64,000 bases of DNA from CALMKX01 sp044869955 (GCA_044869955.1 JBIOYC010000060.1:1-64000), one strand, 5' to 3'. Positions 18,462-26,436 are shown, counted from the first letter of the stretch. Notes: a model not told the origin generated them from the letters alone. Translations and numbers: made by a program.

Positions 18462-18857
18462 CTACTCGTAGGCCAGCTCGTCCTCGTCCTCGTCCTCGTC
18501 GTCGTCGAATTCGGCGTTCTTGTCGACGCTCGCGCCGATCCAATCGAGGAAGCTCTTGTCACCCTTGGAGACGTTGAAGGCGAGGATCTCGGGCAGCTCG
18601 TAGCTGTGCAGCTCGCGGATGGTGGCGGCAACTTCCTCGAACTCCTCGGCGCGAGTCTTGATCACCAGCAGGAACTCGTCGTCCTGGCAGATCTTGCCCT
18701 TCCACCGGTAGATGGAACGGACTCCCGAGAGGACGTTGACGCAGGCGGCCTGGCGGCGGGCGATGAGCTCGCGCGCGATCAAGTAAGCCTGATCCTCGGT
18801 ACCAACACTGGTGACCACGCCGATCGCGCGCACGGTGGGGGAAGTTACTCCAGGCAT
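18462..18857 (-). CDS. cutA: Divalent-cation tolerance protein CutA with acidic tail
   Basis: CutA1 proteins are very stable trimers linked to copper tolerance. Residues 10-110 match the family: VVTSVGTEDQAYLIARELI, QAACVNVL, SIYRWKGKICQDDEFLLVIKT and LHSYELPEILAF. The C terminus carries an acidic tail (EFDDDEDEDEDELAYE), which a typical CutA lacks and which could bind cations. It starts 9 bp after the heptad-repeat protein gene and is probably co-transcribed with it. Confidence 0.9.
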   Translation of the reverse strand: MPGVTSPTVRAIGVVTSVGTEDQAYLIARELIARRQAACVNVLSGVRSIYRWKGKICQDDEFLLVIKTRAEEFEEVAATIRELHSYELPEILAFNVSKGDKSFLDWIGASVDKNAEFDDDEDEDEDELAYE

Positions 18858-18866
18858 TCCGCAGAG

Positions 18867-19385
18867 TCAAACTGCTCTCTCGAGCTGTCGGAGGCGCTCG
18901 CGGGTGTTCTGGTGAGAGGCGTGGAGGGCCTGGATCGCTACGAGGACGCTCTCGTTGCTCTCTCGCACGGCTCCCAGGACCTCAATCCTCAGATCCTGGA
19001 TCTCCGTCCGCAGCTCGATCCGCAAGCCGCCGATCTCGGTTCGAAGCTCGCTGTGAAGCCCCCCGACGTCTCCTCGAAGCCCACCGACCTCGCCGCGAAG
19101 ACCACAAACTTCTCCTCGAAGCTCGCCGACCTCGCCGTGAAGCCCCCCGACGTCTCCTCGAAGCCCACCGACCTCGTCGCGAAGACCACCAACTTCTCCT
19201 CGAAGCTCACCGACCTCGCCGCGAAGACCACCAACTTCTCCTCGGAGCTCACCGACCTCGCCGCGAAGACCACCGACTTCTCCGCGAAGCCCTCCGACTT
19301 CTCCTCGAAGCTCACCGACTTCGCTTCGGATCATTGCTTGCACAGCCTGCATCTCGTCCAGCTTGCGGATGATCTGCTCGGACAT
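18867..19385 (-). CDS. Heptad-repeat protein, unknown function
   Basis: The 172-residue protein begins with MSEQIIRKLDEMQAVQAMI, then has 13 near-identical heptads of the form VGxLRGE (residues 23-113), less regular heptads (ELRTEIGGLRIELRTEIQDL), and a helical C terminus rich in Q and R. Regular L/V spacing suggests a long parallel coiled coil, but the two glycines per heptad are unusual. Its ribosome site (AGGAAGGAGAGGG) and a TACAAT -10 about 36 nt upstream support expression. It precedes cutA. Function cannot be assigned. Confidence 0.75.
   Translation of the reverse strand: MSEQIIRKLDEMQAVQAMIRSEVGELRGEVGGLRGEVGGLRGEVGELRGEVGGLRGEVGELRGEVGGLRDEVGGLRGDVGGLHGEVGELRGEVCGLRGEVGGLRGDVGGLHSELRTEIGGLRIELRTEIQDLRIEVLGAVRESNESVLVAIQALHASHQNTRERLRQLERAV
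19047..19319. repeat. Coding 21-bp tandem repeat array (13 units)
   Basis: Thirteen 21-bp units encode the VGxLRGE heptads of the gene at 18867-19385. Unit identity is high at the DNA level, so copy number could change by slippage or recombination without breaking the frame. The periodicity also keeps other frames open, giving false ORFs on both strands. Confidence 0.85.
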
Positions 19386-19488
19386 CGACCCTCTCCTTCC
19401 TGACTGCGCCGTGCTGGCGCGATTGTAGTACCGAAGCCGGGTGTGGCATCGGGCTCAGATCCGGAACGAGGCCTCCTCGAATCGACGT

Positions 19489-20091
19489 TCAGCGCCGCCA
19501 GCGATCCGCCTCGCGGTCATAGGACAGCACCTGGACGCGGCCGGAGGCTCCGAGCACCCGGACGGCAGCCAGCTCGCTGCGATGATCCGTGATGTAGACG
19601 CTGCCGGGCGTGCCGGACCCGATGGGGTCGAAGGAGGCGAGGTCGGAGCGGTTGAACCGGATCGGATCATCGAGACTCCCGAGGCGCCGGTGAGGGTCGC
19701 TCGGGTCTGGGGGTGGCGAGCCGGGAGGAAAGCCGAAGCCGACTCGGCCCCCGAGGTGCTCGAGGCGGCGAGGCCGGCGGATCGCCGGGTCGATCCCGGC
19801 GTCGATGTCGGCATTCGCCACACCGTCGCCATCGCCATCGGCATAGAGACCGTAGGTGAGGAGACCGTCCTGGTCCCGCTCGAACTTCACCGCCACGCGG
19901 ACGCTGCGCTTGACCGCCTCGGAGCGCGCCAGCCGAAGGGCGGCCGTCACTTCCATGGCGGCCGAGCGCACGCGCTCCCGGGCGGTGGCCCGCAGCAGAT
20001 CGGGTAGAGCGGCAGCGAAGAAGAGGCCGATGATGGCCAGGACGATCGCGAGCTCGACGAGCTGGAATCCCTGTTCTCGGCACTGATTCAT
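19489..20091 (-). CDS. Type II/IV pseudopilin, GspH/FimT family
   Basis: A 200-residue prepilin-like protein. A short leader MNQCREQG is followed by FQLVELAIVLAIIGLFFAAALP, a type III signal processed by prepilin peptidase after Gly8, with Glu at position +5. The hydrophobic helix continues into the GspH/FimT-like ARSEAVKRSVRVAV block. A calcium-loop-like stretch, DGDGDGVANADIDAG, appears near residue 90. It would be a minor pseudopilin of a secretion or type IV pilus system whose other genes are outside the window. The start at 20091 is set by the leader; an upstream ATG at 20136 is less likely. Confidence 0.85.
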   Translation of the reverse strand: MNQCREQGFQLVELAIVLAIIGLFFAAALPDLLRATARERVRSAAMEVTAALRLARSEAVKRSVRVAVKFERDQDGLLTYGLYADGDGDGVANADIDAGIDPAIRRPRRLEHLGGRVGFGFPPGSPPPDPSDPHRRLGSLDDPIRFNRSDLASFDPIGSGTPGSVYITDHRSELAAVRVLGASGRVQVLSYDREADRWRR

Positions 20092-20114
20092 GACCTGGGC
20101 TCTCCGGGAAAAGC

Positions 20115-20150
20115 GCGGCCGCGGCGGGTAGCGCACCCGACCGCGGCCGC
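20115..20150 (-). terminator. Hairpin after the ComEA-like gene
   Basis: GCGGCCGCGG and CCGCGGCCGC form a 10-bp stem around a loop that itself contains a GGGT/ACCC pair. On the minus strand the stem is followed by GCTTTT. It lies between the comEA-like gene and the downstream pseudopilin gene and could act as a terminator. Confidence 0.5.
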
Positions 20151-20167
20151 GGTTGAAAGATGTCGGC

Positions 20168-20506
20168 TCAGGCGTCGGCCTTGACCGTGCGGGGGGTGCG
20201 GACCTTCGACTTGAGAGTGGTGTCCCCGGACACGGCGACGTAGGGAGCCAGCAGCTCGTAGGTCTTCTGACCGATGCCGCGCACCAGCATCAGGTCCTCG
20301 GGCTTCTTGAACGCGCCGTTGTCCTTGCGGAAGTCGACGATGCGCTGGGCCACCGCCGGACCCACGCGGGGCAGCAGGGCAAGCTGCTCGACGCTCGCGC
20401 TGTTGACGTTGACCTTGCCCTCCGGCTCGGCTGCGAAGGAAGGAAGGGCGAGGAGGGTCAGGGCGAGGGCGACGATGGCGGCGGTGAAGCGACGGGTACG
20501 GGTCAT
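20168..20506 (-). CDS. Exported ComEA-like helix-hairpin-helix protein
   Basis: A 112-residue protein with a signal peptide (hydrophobic AAIVALALTLLALPSFA, cut before AEP) and a ComEA helix-hairpin-helix pair: VNVNSASVEQLALLPRVGPAVAQRI and PEDLMLVRGIGQKTYELLAPY. Such proteins bind DNA outside the cytoplasm, in natural transformation for ComEA. AAGGAG lies 9 nt before the ATG. With the adjacent pseudopilin it hints at a DNA-uptake or type IV pilus context, but no other com genes are present here. Confidence 0.85.
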   Translation of the reverse strand: MTRTRRFTAAIVALALTLLALPSFAAEPEGKVNVNSASVEQLALLPRVGPAVAQRIVDFRKDNGAFKKPEDLMLVRGIGQKTYELLAPYVAVSGDTTLKSKVRTPRTVKADA

Positions 20507-20916
20507 GGGAGTTCTCCTTCTTGGTTGTGGTTGTGCTGCTCGGTTGCTTGGATTCGGACGTCTGGTGGGCTCATCGAGCCCGGTTGCCTACCTCTTCGAT
20601 GTCGGCGGTCTCTCCTGCTTCGGCTGCTCACCTCCCTCCTCGGGTTGTTGGCGACGCCCGGCACAGAGATCAAGCCGCCTGCCACCCGTGGTCGTGGCAG
20701 CAACTCGTTTGCTTTGAGATGGTTATGTGGGACTGATGGTTGCGGAGGAAGGCGCGGCGGTCAAGGGATCTTGACCGCCCCACGCGAGCCATCGCGCCGG
20801 AGGCCGATACACCGGATCTCCGGGCCGCGGTCAAAGGATTTGGACGGCTGCAAGATCCCTTGACCGCGCCCCGGCGCGGGCAGGAGCCGGCGCACTTCGG
20901 ATACAGTTAGCCGCCG
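20507..20916. other. 410-bp intergenic region with inverted repeats
   Basis: No convincing gene is present between comEA and lepB. The region is less GC-rich than its surroundings and has a CTGCCAC/GTGGCAG hairpin (20679-20700), a palindrome at 20757-20778 and an inverted partner at 20827-20867. Just before lepB, TACAGT (20902-20907) ends 9 nt from the ATG and is a candidate -10 element. Confidence 0.6.
20757..20867. repeat. Palindrome GCGGTCAAG/CTTGACCGC with distal inverted copy
   Basis: At 20757-20778, GCGGTCAAG and CTTGACCGC form a perfect 9-bp inverted repeat around GGAT. At 20827-20867, GCGGTCAA and GATCCCTTGACCGC form a second, looser pair. The last 14 bases are the exact inverse of the first 14 bases of the first element. 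It could be an operator, a REP-like element or a processed hairpin. Confidence 0.6.
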
Positions 20917-21642
20917 ATGAACGCGACGAAGACCCGTCCGGGAGAAGGAGCGGGGCGGGCCGCGCCCGCAGGGCCCCACAAGTCGAAGCTCCGGGAGTAT
21001 CTGGAGGCGATCGTCATCGCCGTGCTCTTTCTGAAGTTCGCCAACACCTTCGTCCTCCAGACCTTCTACATCCCGAGCGGGTCGATGGAGGACACGCTGC
21101 TGGTGGGCGATCACCTCTTCGTCAACCGCTTCATCTACGGCCCGGAAGGCTGGCTCGAGGGGCTACCTCTGTTGCCGGCCCGAAACGTCCGCCGCGGTGA
21201 CATCGTCATCTTCCGCTCGGTGGAGGAGCCGTCCCAGGACCTGGTCAAGCGCTGCGTGGGCATGCCCGGGGATCGCATCGAGATCCTGTCCAAGCAGCTC
21301 TACGTCAACGGCCAGCGAGTGGAGGACGGCGGCTACGTGCTGCATCGCAAGCCTGGCAGCATCGTCCCGCGTCGGGACAACGTCGGGCCCTTGACCGTGC
21401 CCGCCGGGAGCTACTACTGCCTCGGTGACAACCGCGACGACTCGAACGACTCACGCTTCTGGGGACCGGTACCGGCGGCGATGGTCAAGGGCCGAGCGTC
21501 GGCGATCTATTGGTCGTACGGCGGGGAGGTCTCCGACGGCAAGTCTGCCGACGTTGGCACCTTCCTCGGGCGCACCCTGCGGACGGTGATCGGTTTCCCC
21601 ATCAAGACGCGGTGGACTCGTACCTTCCACCTGCCTCGTTGA
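20917..21642 (+). CDS. lepB: Signal peptidase I, copy 1
   Basis: Signal peptidase I cleaves Sec/Tat signal peptides on the periplasmic side of the inner membrane. The 241-residue protein has one N-terminal membrane helix (about 28-47), the catalytic serine Ser56 in PSGSMEDT, the general-base Lys111 in LVKRCVGMPGD, and the box E motif CLGDNRDDSNDSRFWG. A second, related copy begins 5 bp after its stop. A -10-like TACAGT precedes the start. Confidence 0.95.
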   Translation: MNATKTRPGEGAGRAAPAGPHKSKLREYLEAIVIAVLFLKFANTFVLQTFYIPSGSMEDTLLVGDHLFVNRFIYGPEGWLEGLPLLPARNVRRGDIVIFRSVEEPSQDLVKRCVGMPGDRIEILSKQLYVNGQRVEDGGYVLHRKPGSIVPRRDNVGPLTVPAGSYYCLGDNRDDSNDSRFWGPVPAAMVKGRASAIYWSYGGEVSDGKSADVGTFLGRTLRTVIGFPIKTRWTRTFHLPR

Positions 21643-21647
21643 CGGCG

Positions 21648-22361
21648 ATGGCTGAAGCGTCTCGCCGGCGCCTGACGTTCGCTCCCGTCGCGGACTTGCT
21701 CGAGGCCCTGATGCTAGCGGTCCTCTGCGCCCTCTTCGCGCGCACCTTCCTGGTGCAGGCGTTCAAGATCCCGAGCAGCTCCATGGAGCCCAATCTGCTG
21801 ATCGGCGACCATCTGCTGGTCAACAAGTTCATCTACGGCGGGGGTCCGGCGTGGCTCCGGGCGATCCTGCCCAGCCGACCCCTGGAGCGGGGCGACGTGG
21901 TGGTCTTCAAGTTCCCCGAAGACCCCGGGCGCGACTTCATCAAGCGCTGTGTCGGCCTGCCCGGCGATGACATCGAGCTGGTCGACAAGCGGCTCACGAT
22001 CAACGGCCAGGTCGTCGACGAATCCGCCTACGTTCGGTGGGTGGACGAGGTGACCTTCCCCCAGGGCTTCGCTTCCGGTCCCCACGGGATCCGCGACAAC
22101 TTCGGCCCTTACACGGTGCCCGCGGCGAGCTACTTCTGTTTGGGCGACAACCGGGACGACTCCAACGACTCTCGCTTCTGGGGTGCCGTTCCCGCCGAGC
22201 TCGTGAAGGGCCGCGCCTTCATGATTTACTGGTCGGTCGAGCCCTTTGCCGAACCGAAGGCACCGACCGGGCCGATCACCGAACTCGGGCGCCGGCTGAG
22301 GCGAGGCGCCCACTTCCTGCTCGGGTTGCGCCGCGAGCGCAGCCTGAGCATTGTCCGCTGA
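21648..22361 (+). CDS. lepB: Signal peptidase I, copy 2
   Basis: A 237-residue paralogue of the preceding gene with a membrane helix (about 17-37), catalytic Ser45 in PSSSMEPN, Lys99 in FIKRCVGLPGD and the same CLGDNRDDSNDSRFWG block. Both copies keep the full catalytic dyad, so both should be active; differences lie in the substrate-binding beta region. The frame is open further upstream, but the ATG at 21648 gives the normal N terminus. It was probably created by tandem duplication. Confidence 0.95.
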   Translation: MAEASRRRLTFAPVADLLEALMLAVLCALFARTFLVQAFKIPSSSMEPNLLIGDHLLVNKFIYGGGPAWLRAILPSRPLERGDVVVFKFPEDPGRDFIKRCVGLPGDDIELVDKRLTINGQVVDESAYVRWVDEVTFPQGFASGPHGIRDNFGPYTVPAASYFCLGDNRDDSNDSRFWGAVPAELVKGRAFMIYWSVEPFAEPKAPTGPITELGRRLRRGAHFLLGLRRERSLSIVR

Positions 22362-22375
22362 CGACGGAGGCGACC

Positions 22376-22741
22376 ATGCGACGTCCTGGTGAGCGCGGCG
22401 ACACCAACCTCGGCTGCGTGCTCTGGCTGATCGCGCTGGTGATCGCCGGCATGGTCCTGTGGAAGGCCGTGCCGGTGAAGATCGCCAACAGCGAGCTCTA
22501 TGACTACATGCTGGAGCTCACCCGCTTCTCTTCCGGTCGCTCCCCGGAAGAGATCAAGAAGCGAGTTCACAAGAAGGCCCAGGAGCTCAGATTGCCCCTG
22601 GACGCGAAGAACATCTCGGTCGAGAAGAACCGCGAGCGGATCCGCATCCGTTGCAAGTACACGGTGCCTCTCGAGTTCCCCGGCTACACCTACCTGTGGG
22701 AGGTGGAGCACGACATCGACCGGCAGATCTTCTATCTCTAG
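22376..22741 (+). CDS. DUF4845-like single-pass membrane protein
   Basis: A 121-residue protein with one N-terminal helix (LGCVLWLIALVIAGMVLW) and a soluble domain with SPEEIKKRVHKKAQELRLPLD followed by strands (ISVEKNRERIRIRCKYTVPLE). This layout and the position right after lepB resemble DUF4845 proteins, which sit next to lepB in many Proteobacteria. Function is unknown. ACGGAGG lies upstream of the ATG. Confidence 0.7.
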   Translation: MRRPGERGDTNLGCVLWLIALVIAGMVLWKAVPVKIANSELYDYMLELTRFSSGRSPEEIKKRVHKKAQELRLPLDAKNISVEKNRERIRIRCKYTVPLEFPGYTYLWEVEHDIDRQIFYL

Positions 22742-22748
22742 CAGAGCC

Positions 22749-24428
22749 CTGGGGGCCCTGGGGGCCGTCCTCCCCGGGGCTCTCTTCGGTGCCCTCGTCG
22801 GCCAGCTGCTCTTCTTCCTCAACCCCCAGCTGCCCTTCTCGATCGCGAGCGTCGGGCGGGCAGTGGCGGTCTACGGACTTTCGGCCGGCCTGGTCTCCCT
22901 GCTGCTGGGCGGGCTCTTCGGCCGGACCCATCGTTTCCGCTTCCTGGCCTGGGGAGTGACCTTCGCCCTGGCTCTGGCCGCCCTGCTCGGCTGGTTGGCT
23001 CCTTCACGCTTCGCCTACTACCTCACGCCGGCGGTCAACGAGAGGCTGCTCAAGGCGGCCACGGGCCTGACCGCGTGCGCGGTCGTCGCCTTCTACACGG
23101 CCCTCCTCCACACTGCCTGGCGACGCCGCTACGGCAAGGGCAGCCTGGTGCTGCTCGGGGCCGTGATCCTGACGGCCAACCTCTTGCTGGTCGAGCGGCG
23201 CAGCGCGATCCCGCCGCCGCCAGAGCCCATCCGGCAGCAAAGCCTGCTCGAAGAGAGCCGGCGGCTGCGCCTGGTGGTGGTGGGGATCGACTCGGCGAGC
23301 CTGGAGGCGATTCTGCCCCTGGTCGAGGAAGGGTCCCTGCCCTTCCTGGGCTCCCTGCTCGAGGGCGGCGCCTGGGGTCACCTCCGTTCGATCCGACCGC
23401 CGAGATTCAGCTCTTTGTGGACCACTGTTTCTACTGGGCAGTTTCCCTACCGCCACGGCATTTCGAGCTCCGGCGTCTATCCCGCGCCCTGGCTGGGAGA
23501 GGGGCTGGAGCTGCGCTTGATGCCACCGTTGCGACCGATCGAGCTTTGGTTGCGGTTCTTCGGGGCCGGGCGGGCGATCGACGCCGCGGACCGTAAGTCC
23601 ATCACCCTCTGGGAGTTGCTGGCTTCACTGGGGATCCCGACGGGCGTCGTCGGCTGGCCGGTGGCCACCCCCTTCCCGTCCGGCCTCGCCTTCGGGGTCT
23701 CGGATCGCTTCCTGGCCGGCGCGCCGCCCGAAGGTGACGTCGTGCCCCAACGTGCCGCGGAGTGGGCTCGCTCCCTGCGGGGCATCAGCGAGGATCTCGG
23801 TCGGGGGGTGTCGCCCGTCCTGGCGAAGAGCCCGTCGTTGAGGAGCGCCCTGGCGGAGGATCTCACCCGCTTGGCCCTGCTCAACCGATTCCTCGAGTCC
23901 CAACCCGATCGAGCCGCCGGCTTCGTGCTGCTACCCGGGCTGCGCAGCGCCTCGCGGTCGAGCTATGGGGGCTTCGCCGCGGTGCACTTCGAAGGCCTGC
24001 GCGAAGGTGAGTATCTGGCAGCGGAGGAGACGCTTCGGGCCTACTACGTCCAGCTCGACGGCCTGCTCGAGGACCTCTGGCAGCGGCAGGAGGGGCCGAC
24101 GCTGCTCGCCCTGGTCTCGGCCTATGGGGTGGAGGGAGCCTCGGGTTGGCGGCGGGTTCGGGCGGCCCTGATCGAAGAGAAGGCCCTCGAGGGCTACGTC
24201 GACCGGGCGCCGCCGGGCTTCTTCCTGCTCTACGGTGAAGGAGTCCGGCCCGCCGGCCGGACCGCCGAGGCGACGCTGGTAGACCTCCAGCCGACGCTGC
24301 TCTACGCCCTGGGACTGCCGATCGGCCGCGACCTCGCGGGCAAGTTGCTGCGCGACGCCTTCCCTTCGGAGGAGCTGGCGGCGCGGCCCCAGACCTTCGT
24401 AGCGTCCTACGAGGCGCTCAGGCCTTGA
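22749..24428 (+). CDS. Membrane-anchored alkaline-phosphatase-superfamily protein, degenerate active site
   Basis: About 560 residues. Several N-terminal membrane helices (to about residue 155) precede a type I phosphodiesterase/nucleotide pyrophosphatase-like domain: LVVVGIDSASLEAILPLV, then FSSLWTTVSTGQFPYRHGI with the usual nucleophile Thr. The later metal site, normally SDHG, reads SAYG, and the earlier D..H motif is also not visible, so it may be a non-catalytic relative. The C-terminal PTLLYALGLP block is kept. No ATG fits the 5' end: CTG at 22749 or 22758, 7-16 nt after the previous stop, or GTG at 22863, are the candidates. It overlaps bactofilin tail to tail. Confidence 0.7.
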   Translation: MGALGAVLPGALFGALVGQLLFFLNPQLPFSIASVGRAVAVYGLSAGLVSLLLGGLFGRTHRFRFLAWGVTFALALAALLGWLAPSRFAYYLTPAVNERLLKAATGLTACAVVAFYTALLHTAWRRRYGKGSLVLLGAVILTANLLLVERRSAIPPPPEPIRQQSLLEESRRLRLVVVGIDSASLEAILPLVEEGSLPFLGSLLEGGAWGHLRSIRPPRFSSLWTTVSTGQFPYRHGISSSGVYPAPWLGEGLELRLMPPLRPIELWLRFFGAGRAIDAADRKSITLWELLASLGIPTGVVGWPVATPFPSGLAFGVSDRFLAGAPPEGDVVPQRAAEWARSLRGISEDLGRGVSPVLAKSPSLRSALAEDLTRLALLNRFLESQPDRAAGFVLLPGLRSASRSSYGGFAAVHFEGLREGEYLAAEETLRAYYVQLDGLLEDLWQRQEGPTLLALVSAYGVEGASGWRRVRAALIEEKALEGYVDRAPPGFFLLYGEGVRPAGRTAEATLVDLQPTLLYALGLPIGRDLAGKLLRDAFPSEELAARPQTFVASYEALRP

Positions 24429-24807
24429 CGCCCTTGCCGCTCGCCGCCTCGGCGCCGCCCTCGCCCTTCTGCATCGCGCACTGACCCTCGAAGAAGGCGC
24501 CGTCGTCGATCACCAGGGTGGGGGTGAAGAGATCCCCGAAGATCCGCCCTCCGGCGGCGATGTGGATGCGTCGTCGGGCTCGGATGGTCCCGCGCACCAC
24601 GCCCGAGACTACGACCTCGCCGACATCGAGATCCGCCTCCACTTCACCGTGCTCGCCGACGACCAGGCGGCCGTCGGAGGTCACCGTACCCTTGATCTTG
24701 CCGTCGACGCGAAACTGACTTTCGAAGCGCAGGGTGCCTTCGAGAAAGCTGCCTCGGTCCACGAAGCCGTTCAAATCCGGCGCGGCGCTGTCCGACTTGA
24801 AGATCAT
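24418..24807 (-). CDS. Bactofilin
   Basis: Bactofilins are small beta-helical cytoskeletal proteins that polymerise without nucleotide. The 129-residue sequence has a short N terminus, then repeating short strands typical of the family (FLEGTLRFESQFRVDGKIKG, GEVVVSGVVRGTIRARRRI, GGRIFGDLFTPTLVIDDGAFFEGQC). It is coupled to parB by ATGA. In several bacteria bactofilins position ParABS or chromosome origins, so the link to parAB here is meaningful. Confidence 0.92.
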   Translation of the reverse strand: MIFKSDSAAPDLNGFVDRGSFLEGTLRFESQFRVDGKIKGTVTSDGRLVVGEHGEVEADLDVGEVVVSGVVRGTIRARRRIHIAAGGRIFGDLFTPTLVIDDGAFFEGQCAMQKGEGGAEAASGKGVKA

Positions 24808-25661
24808 TCGGCGTCTTCCTTGGTCATGAGGTGGTCGTAGAGGCGCATTAGCTCTTCCTCGGAGCTGAAGTGGATGCGCAGCTCACCGCCCCGGCGGCGG
24901 CGCTGGATCTCGACCCGGGTCTGGAGGCGTTGGGTCAGCCTCTCCTCGGCGACCCGGGTGTGCACGTCCACTCGCCGCTCCGGCTTGGCGGTCGTGCGTG
25001 GCGCTGGGGGCTCCGCCGCCAGCCGCTCGAGGTCGCGGGCCGTGAGCCCCTCGCGCACGGCTCGCTCGGCGGCGGCGAGCTGCTCGGCGGGCCGCTCGAG
25101 GCCGAGCAGCGGCCTCGCCTGGCCGGCGGTGAGGGCGCCGGAGCGCAACAGGGCCTGCACGCCCTCGGGCAGGTTGAGCAGGCGCAGGGCGTTGGCCACG
25201 GCAGTCCGGCTCTTGCCTACGGCGCGGCCGATCTCTTCCTGCGAGAGGGCGAAGTCGTCGCGCAACATGCGGAAGGCCTCGGCCTCCTCCAGCGCGTTCA
25301 GGTCCGCGCGCTGGAGGTTCTCGACCAGGGCGAGCTCGAGCAGCTCGCGGTCGCTGACGGACGGCCGGATCACCACCGGTACCTCGCTCAGGCCGGCGAG
25401 CTTCGAAGCCCGGAAGCGACGCTCCCCGGCGATGATCCAGTAGCCATCGCCGCCGTCGGGCGCGACGAGGATCGGCTGCACCAGGCCCTGGGCGCGGATC
25501 GAGTCGGCGAGCTCGGCGAGGTCTTCCTCGCGGAAGTGGCTGCGGGGTTGGCGGGGGTTGGGGCGGAGGCGGTCGACGGCGAGGACCAGAGGCGTCGCCG
25601 AAGTGGTCTCGGGGAGCAGGGCGTCGAGGCCGCGGCCGAGGCCGCGCTTCTTGGTGGTCAC
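24804..25661 (-). CDS. parB: Chromosome partitioning protein ParB
   Basis: A 285-residue ParB: an N-terminal ParA-interaction segment (TKKRGLGRGLDALLP), the CTP-binding ParB/Srx domain (NPRQPRSHF, GERRFRA, ENLQRADLNALEEA), a helix-turn-helix (LSQEEIGRAVGKSRTAVANALRLL) and a C-terminal dimer domain. It binds parS and spreads as a CTP clamp. The GTG start overlaps the parA stop by 4 bp; the frame upstream is not used. Two parS-like sites lie at 27147-27195, about 1.5 kb away. Confidence 0.95.
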   Translation of the reverse strand: MTTKKRGLGRGLDALLPETTSATPLVLAVDRLRPNPRQPRSHFREEDLAELADSIRAQGLVQPILVAPDGGDGYWIIAGERRFRASKLAGLSEVPVVIRPSVSDRELLELALVENLQRADLNALEEAEAFRMLRDDFALSQEEIGRAVGKSRTAVANALRLLNLPEGVQALLRSGALTAGQARPLLGLERPAEQLAAAERAVREGLTARDLERLAAEPPAPRTTAKPERRVDVHTRVAEERLTQRLQTRVEIQRRRRGGELRIHFSSEEELMRLYDHLMTKEDAE

Positions 25662-26413
25662 TTTTTCTCGAGAACCTCGCGGGCCAGGGCCAGGTAGGCC
25701 TCGGCGCCGCGGCACTTGATGTCGTATTGGAGGATCGGCTTGCCGAAGCTGGGGGCCTCGGCCAGACGGACGTTGCGCGGGATGATCGCCTGGAAGACCT
25801 TGTCGGTGAAGTGGCGGCGGATCTCGTCGACGATCTCGCGGGAGAGGTTGGTGCGGTCGTCGTACATCGTCAACAGGATGCCCGCGATCGTCAGCCGGGG
25901 GTTGAGGCCGCCCTGGACACGGCGCACCGTGGCGACCAGCTCACTCACGCCTTCGAGTGCGAAGTACTCGCACTGCAAGGGGACGATCACGCCATCAGCT
26001 GCCGAGAGGGCCCCCACCGTCAGATGCCCGAGCGACGGCGGGCAGTCGACCAGGATGTAGTCGTAGCGATCCACCACGCTCGCCAGTGCGTTCTTCAGCC
26101 GCTGCTCCCAGCCGGGGTTGCCGACGAACTCGACCTCGACACCCACCAGGTCGCGGTCCGCGGGGGCCAGTGCGAGGTTGGGGAAGCCGGTGTCGCGCAC
26201 CACCTGCTCGAGCTGTACCTCTCCGCTCAGGGCGTGGTAGAGGTGCGGCTTACCCGCGCGCTCGCCGAGCCCGCGGGTGGCGTTGCCCTGGGGGTCGCAA
26301 TCGACCAGCAGGACCTTCCTCTCGAGGGCGGCGAGGCCGGCCGCGAGGTTGATGGCGGTGGTGGTCTTGCCGACCCCACCTTTCTGGTTGGCGATGGCGA
26401 AGATGATGCCCAT
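25658..26413 (-). CDS. parA: Chromosome partitioning ATPase ParA
   Basis: A 251-residue Walker-type ATPase with the deviant Walker A KGGVGKTTT at the N terminus, LLVDCDPQGNATRGLG (switch region) and ILVDCPPSLGHLT (Walker B). It is short and lacks an N-terminal DNA-binding domain, as in chromosomal ParA/Soj. The ATG at 26413 is chosen because the upstream extension has no homology and overlaps rsmG. It works with ParB and parS to segregate origins. Confidence 0.95.
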   Translation of the reverse strand: MGIIFAIANQKGGVGKTTTAINLAAGLAALERKVLLVDCDPQGNATRGLGERAGKPHLYHALSGEVQLEQVVRDTGFPNLALAPADRDLVGVEVEFVGNPGWEQRLKNALASVVDRYDYILVDCPPSLGHLTVGALSAADGVIVPLQCEYFALEGVSELVATVRRVQGGLNPRLTIAGILLTMYDDRTNLSREIVDEIRRHFTDKVFQAIIPRNVRLAEAPSFGKPILQYDIKCRGAEAYLALAREVLEKK

Positions 26414-26436
26414 TTGGCTTCCGTGGCCGCTGCCGG

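Noticed and set aside
19047..19319. CRISPR-like array
   Set aside because: Units are contiguous 21-mers without spacers and encode in-frame heptads.
18606..19403. Plus-strand 265-codon ORF over the heptad gene
   Set aside because: Open only because the 21-bp repeat has no stops in several frames; the minus strand has the RBS, promoter and cutA coupling.
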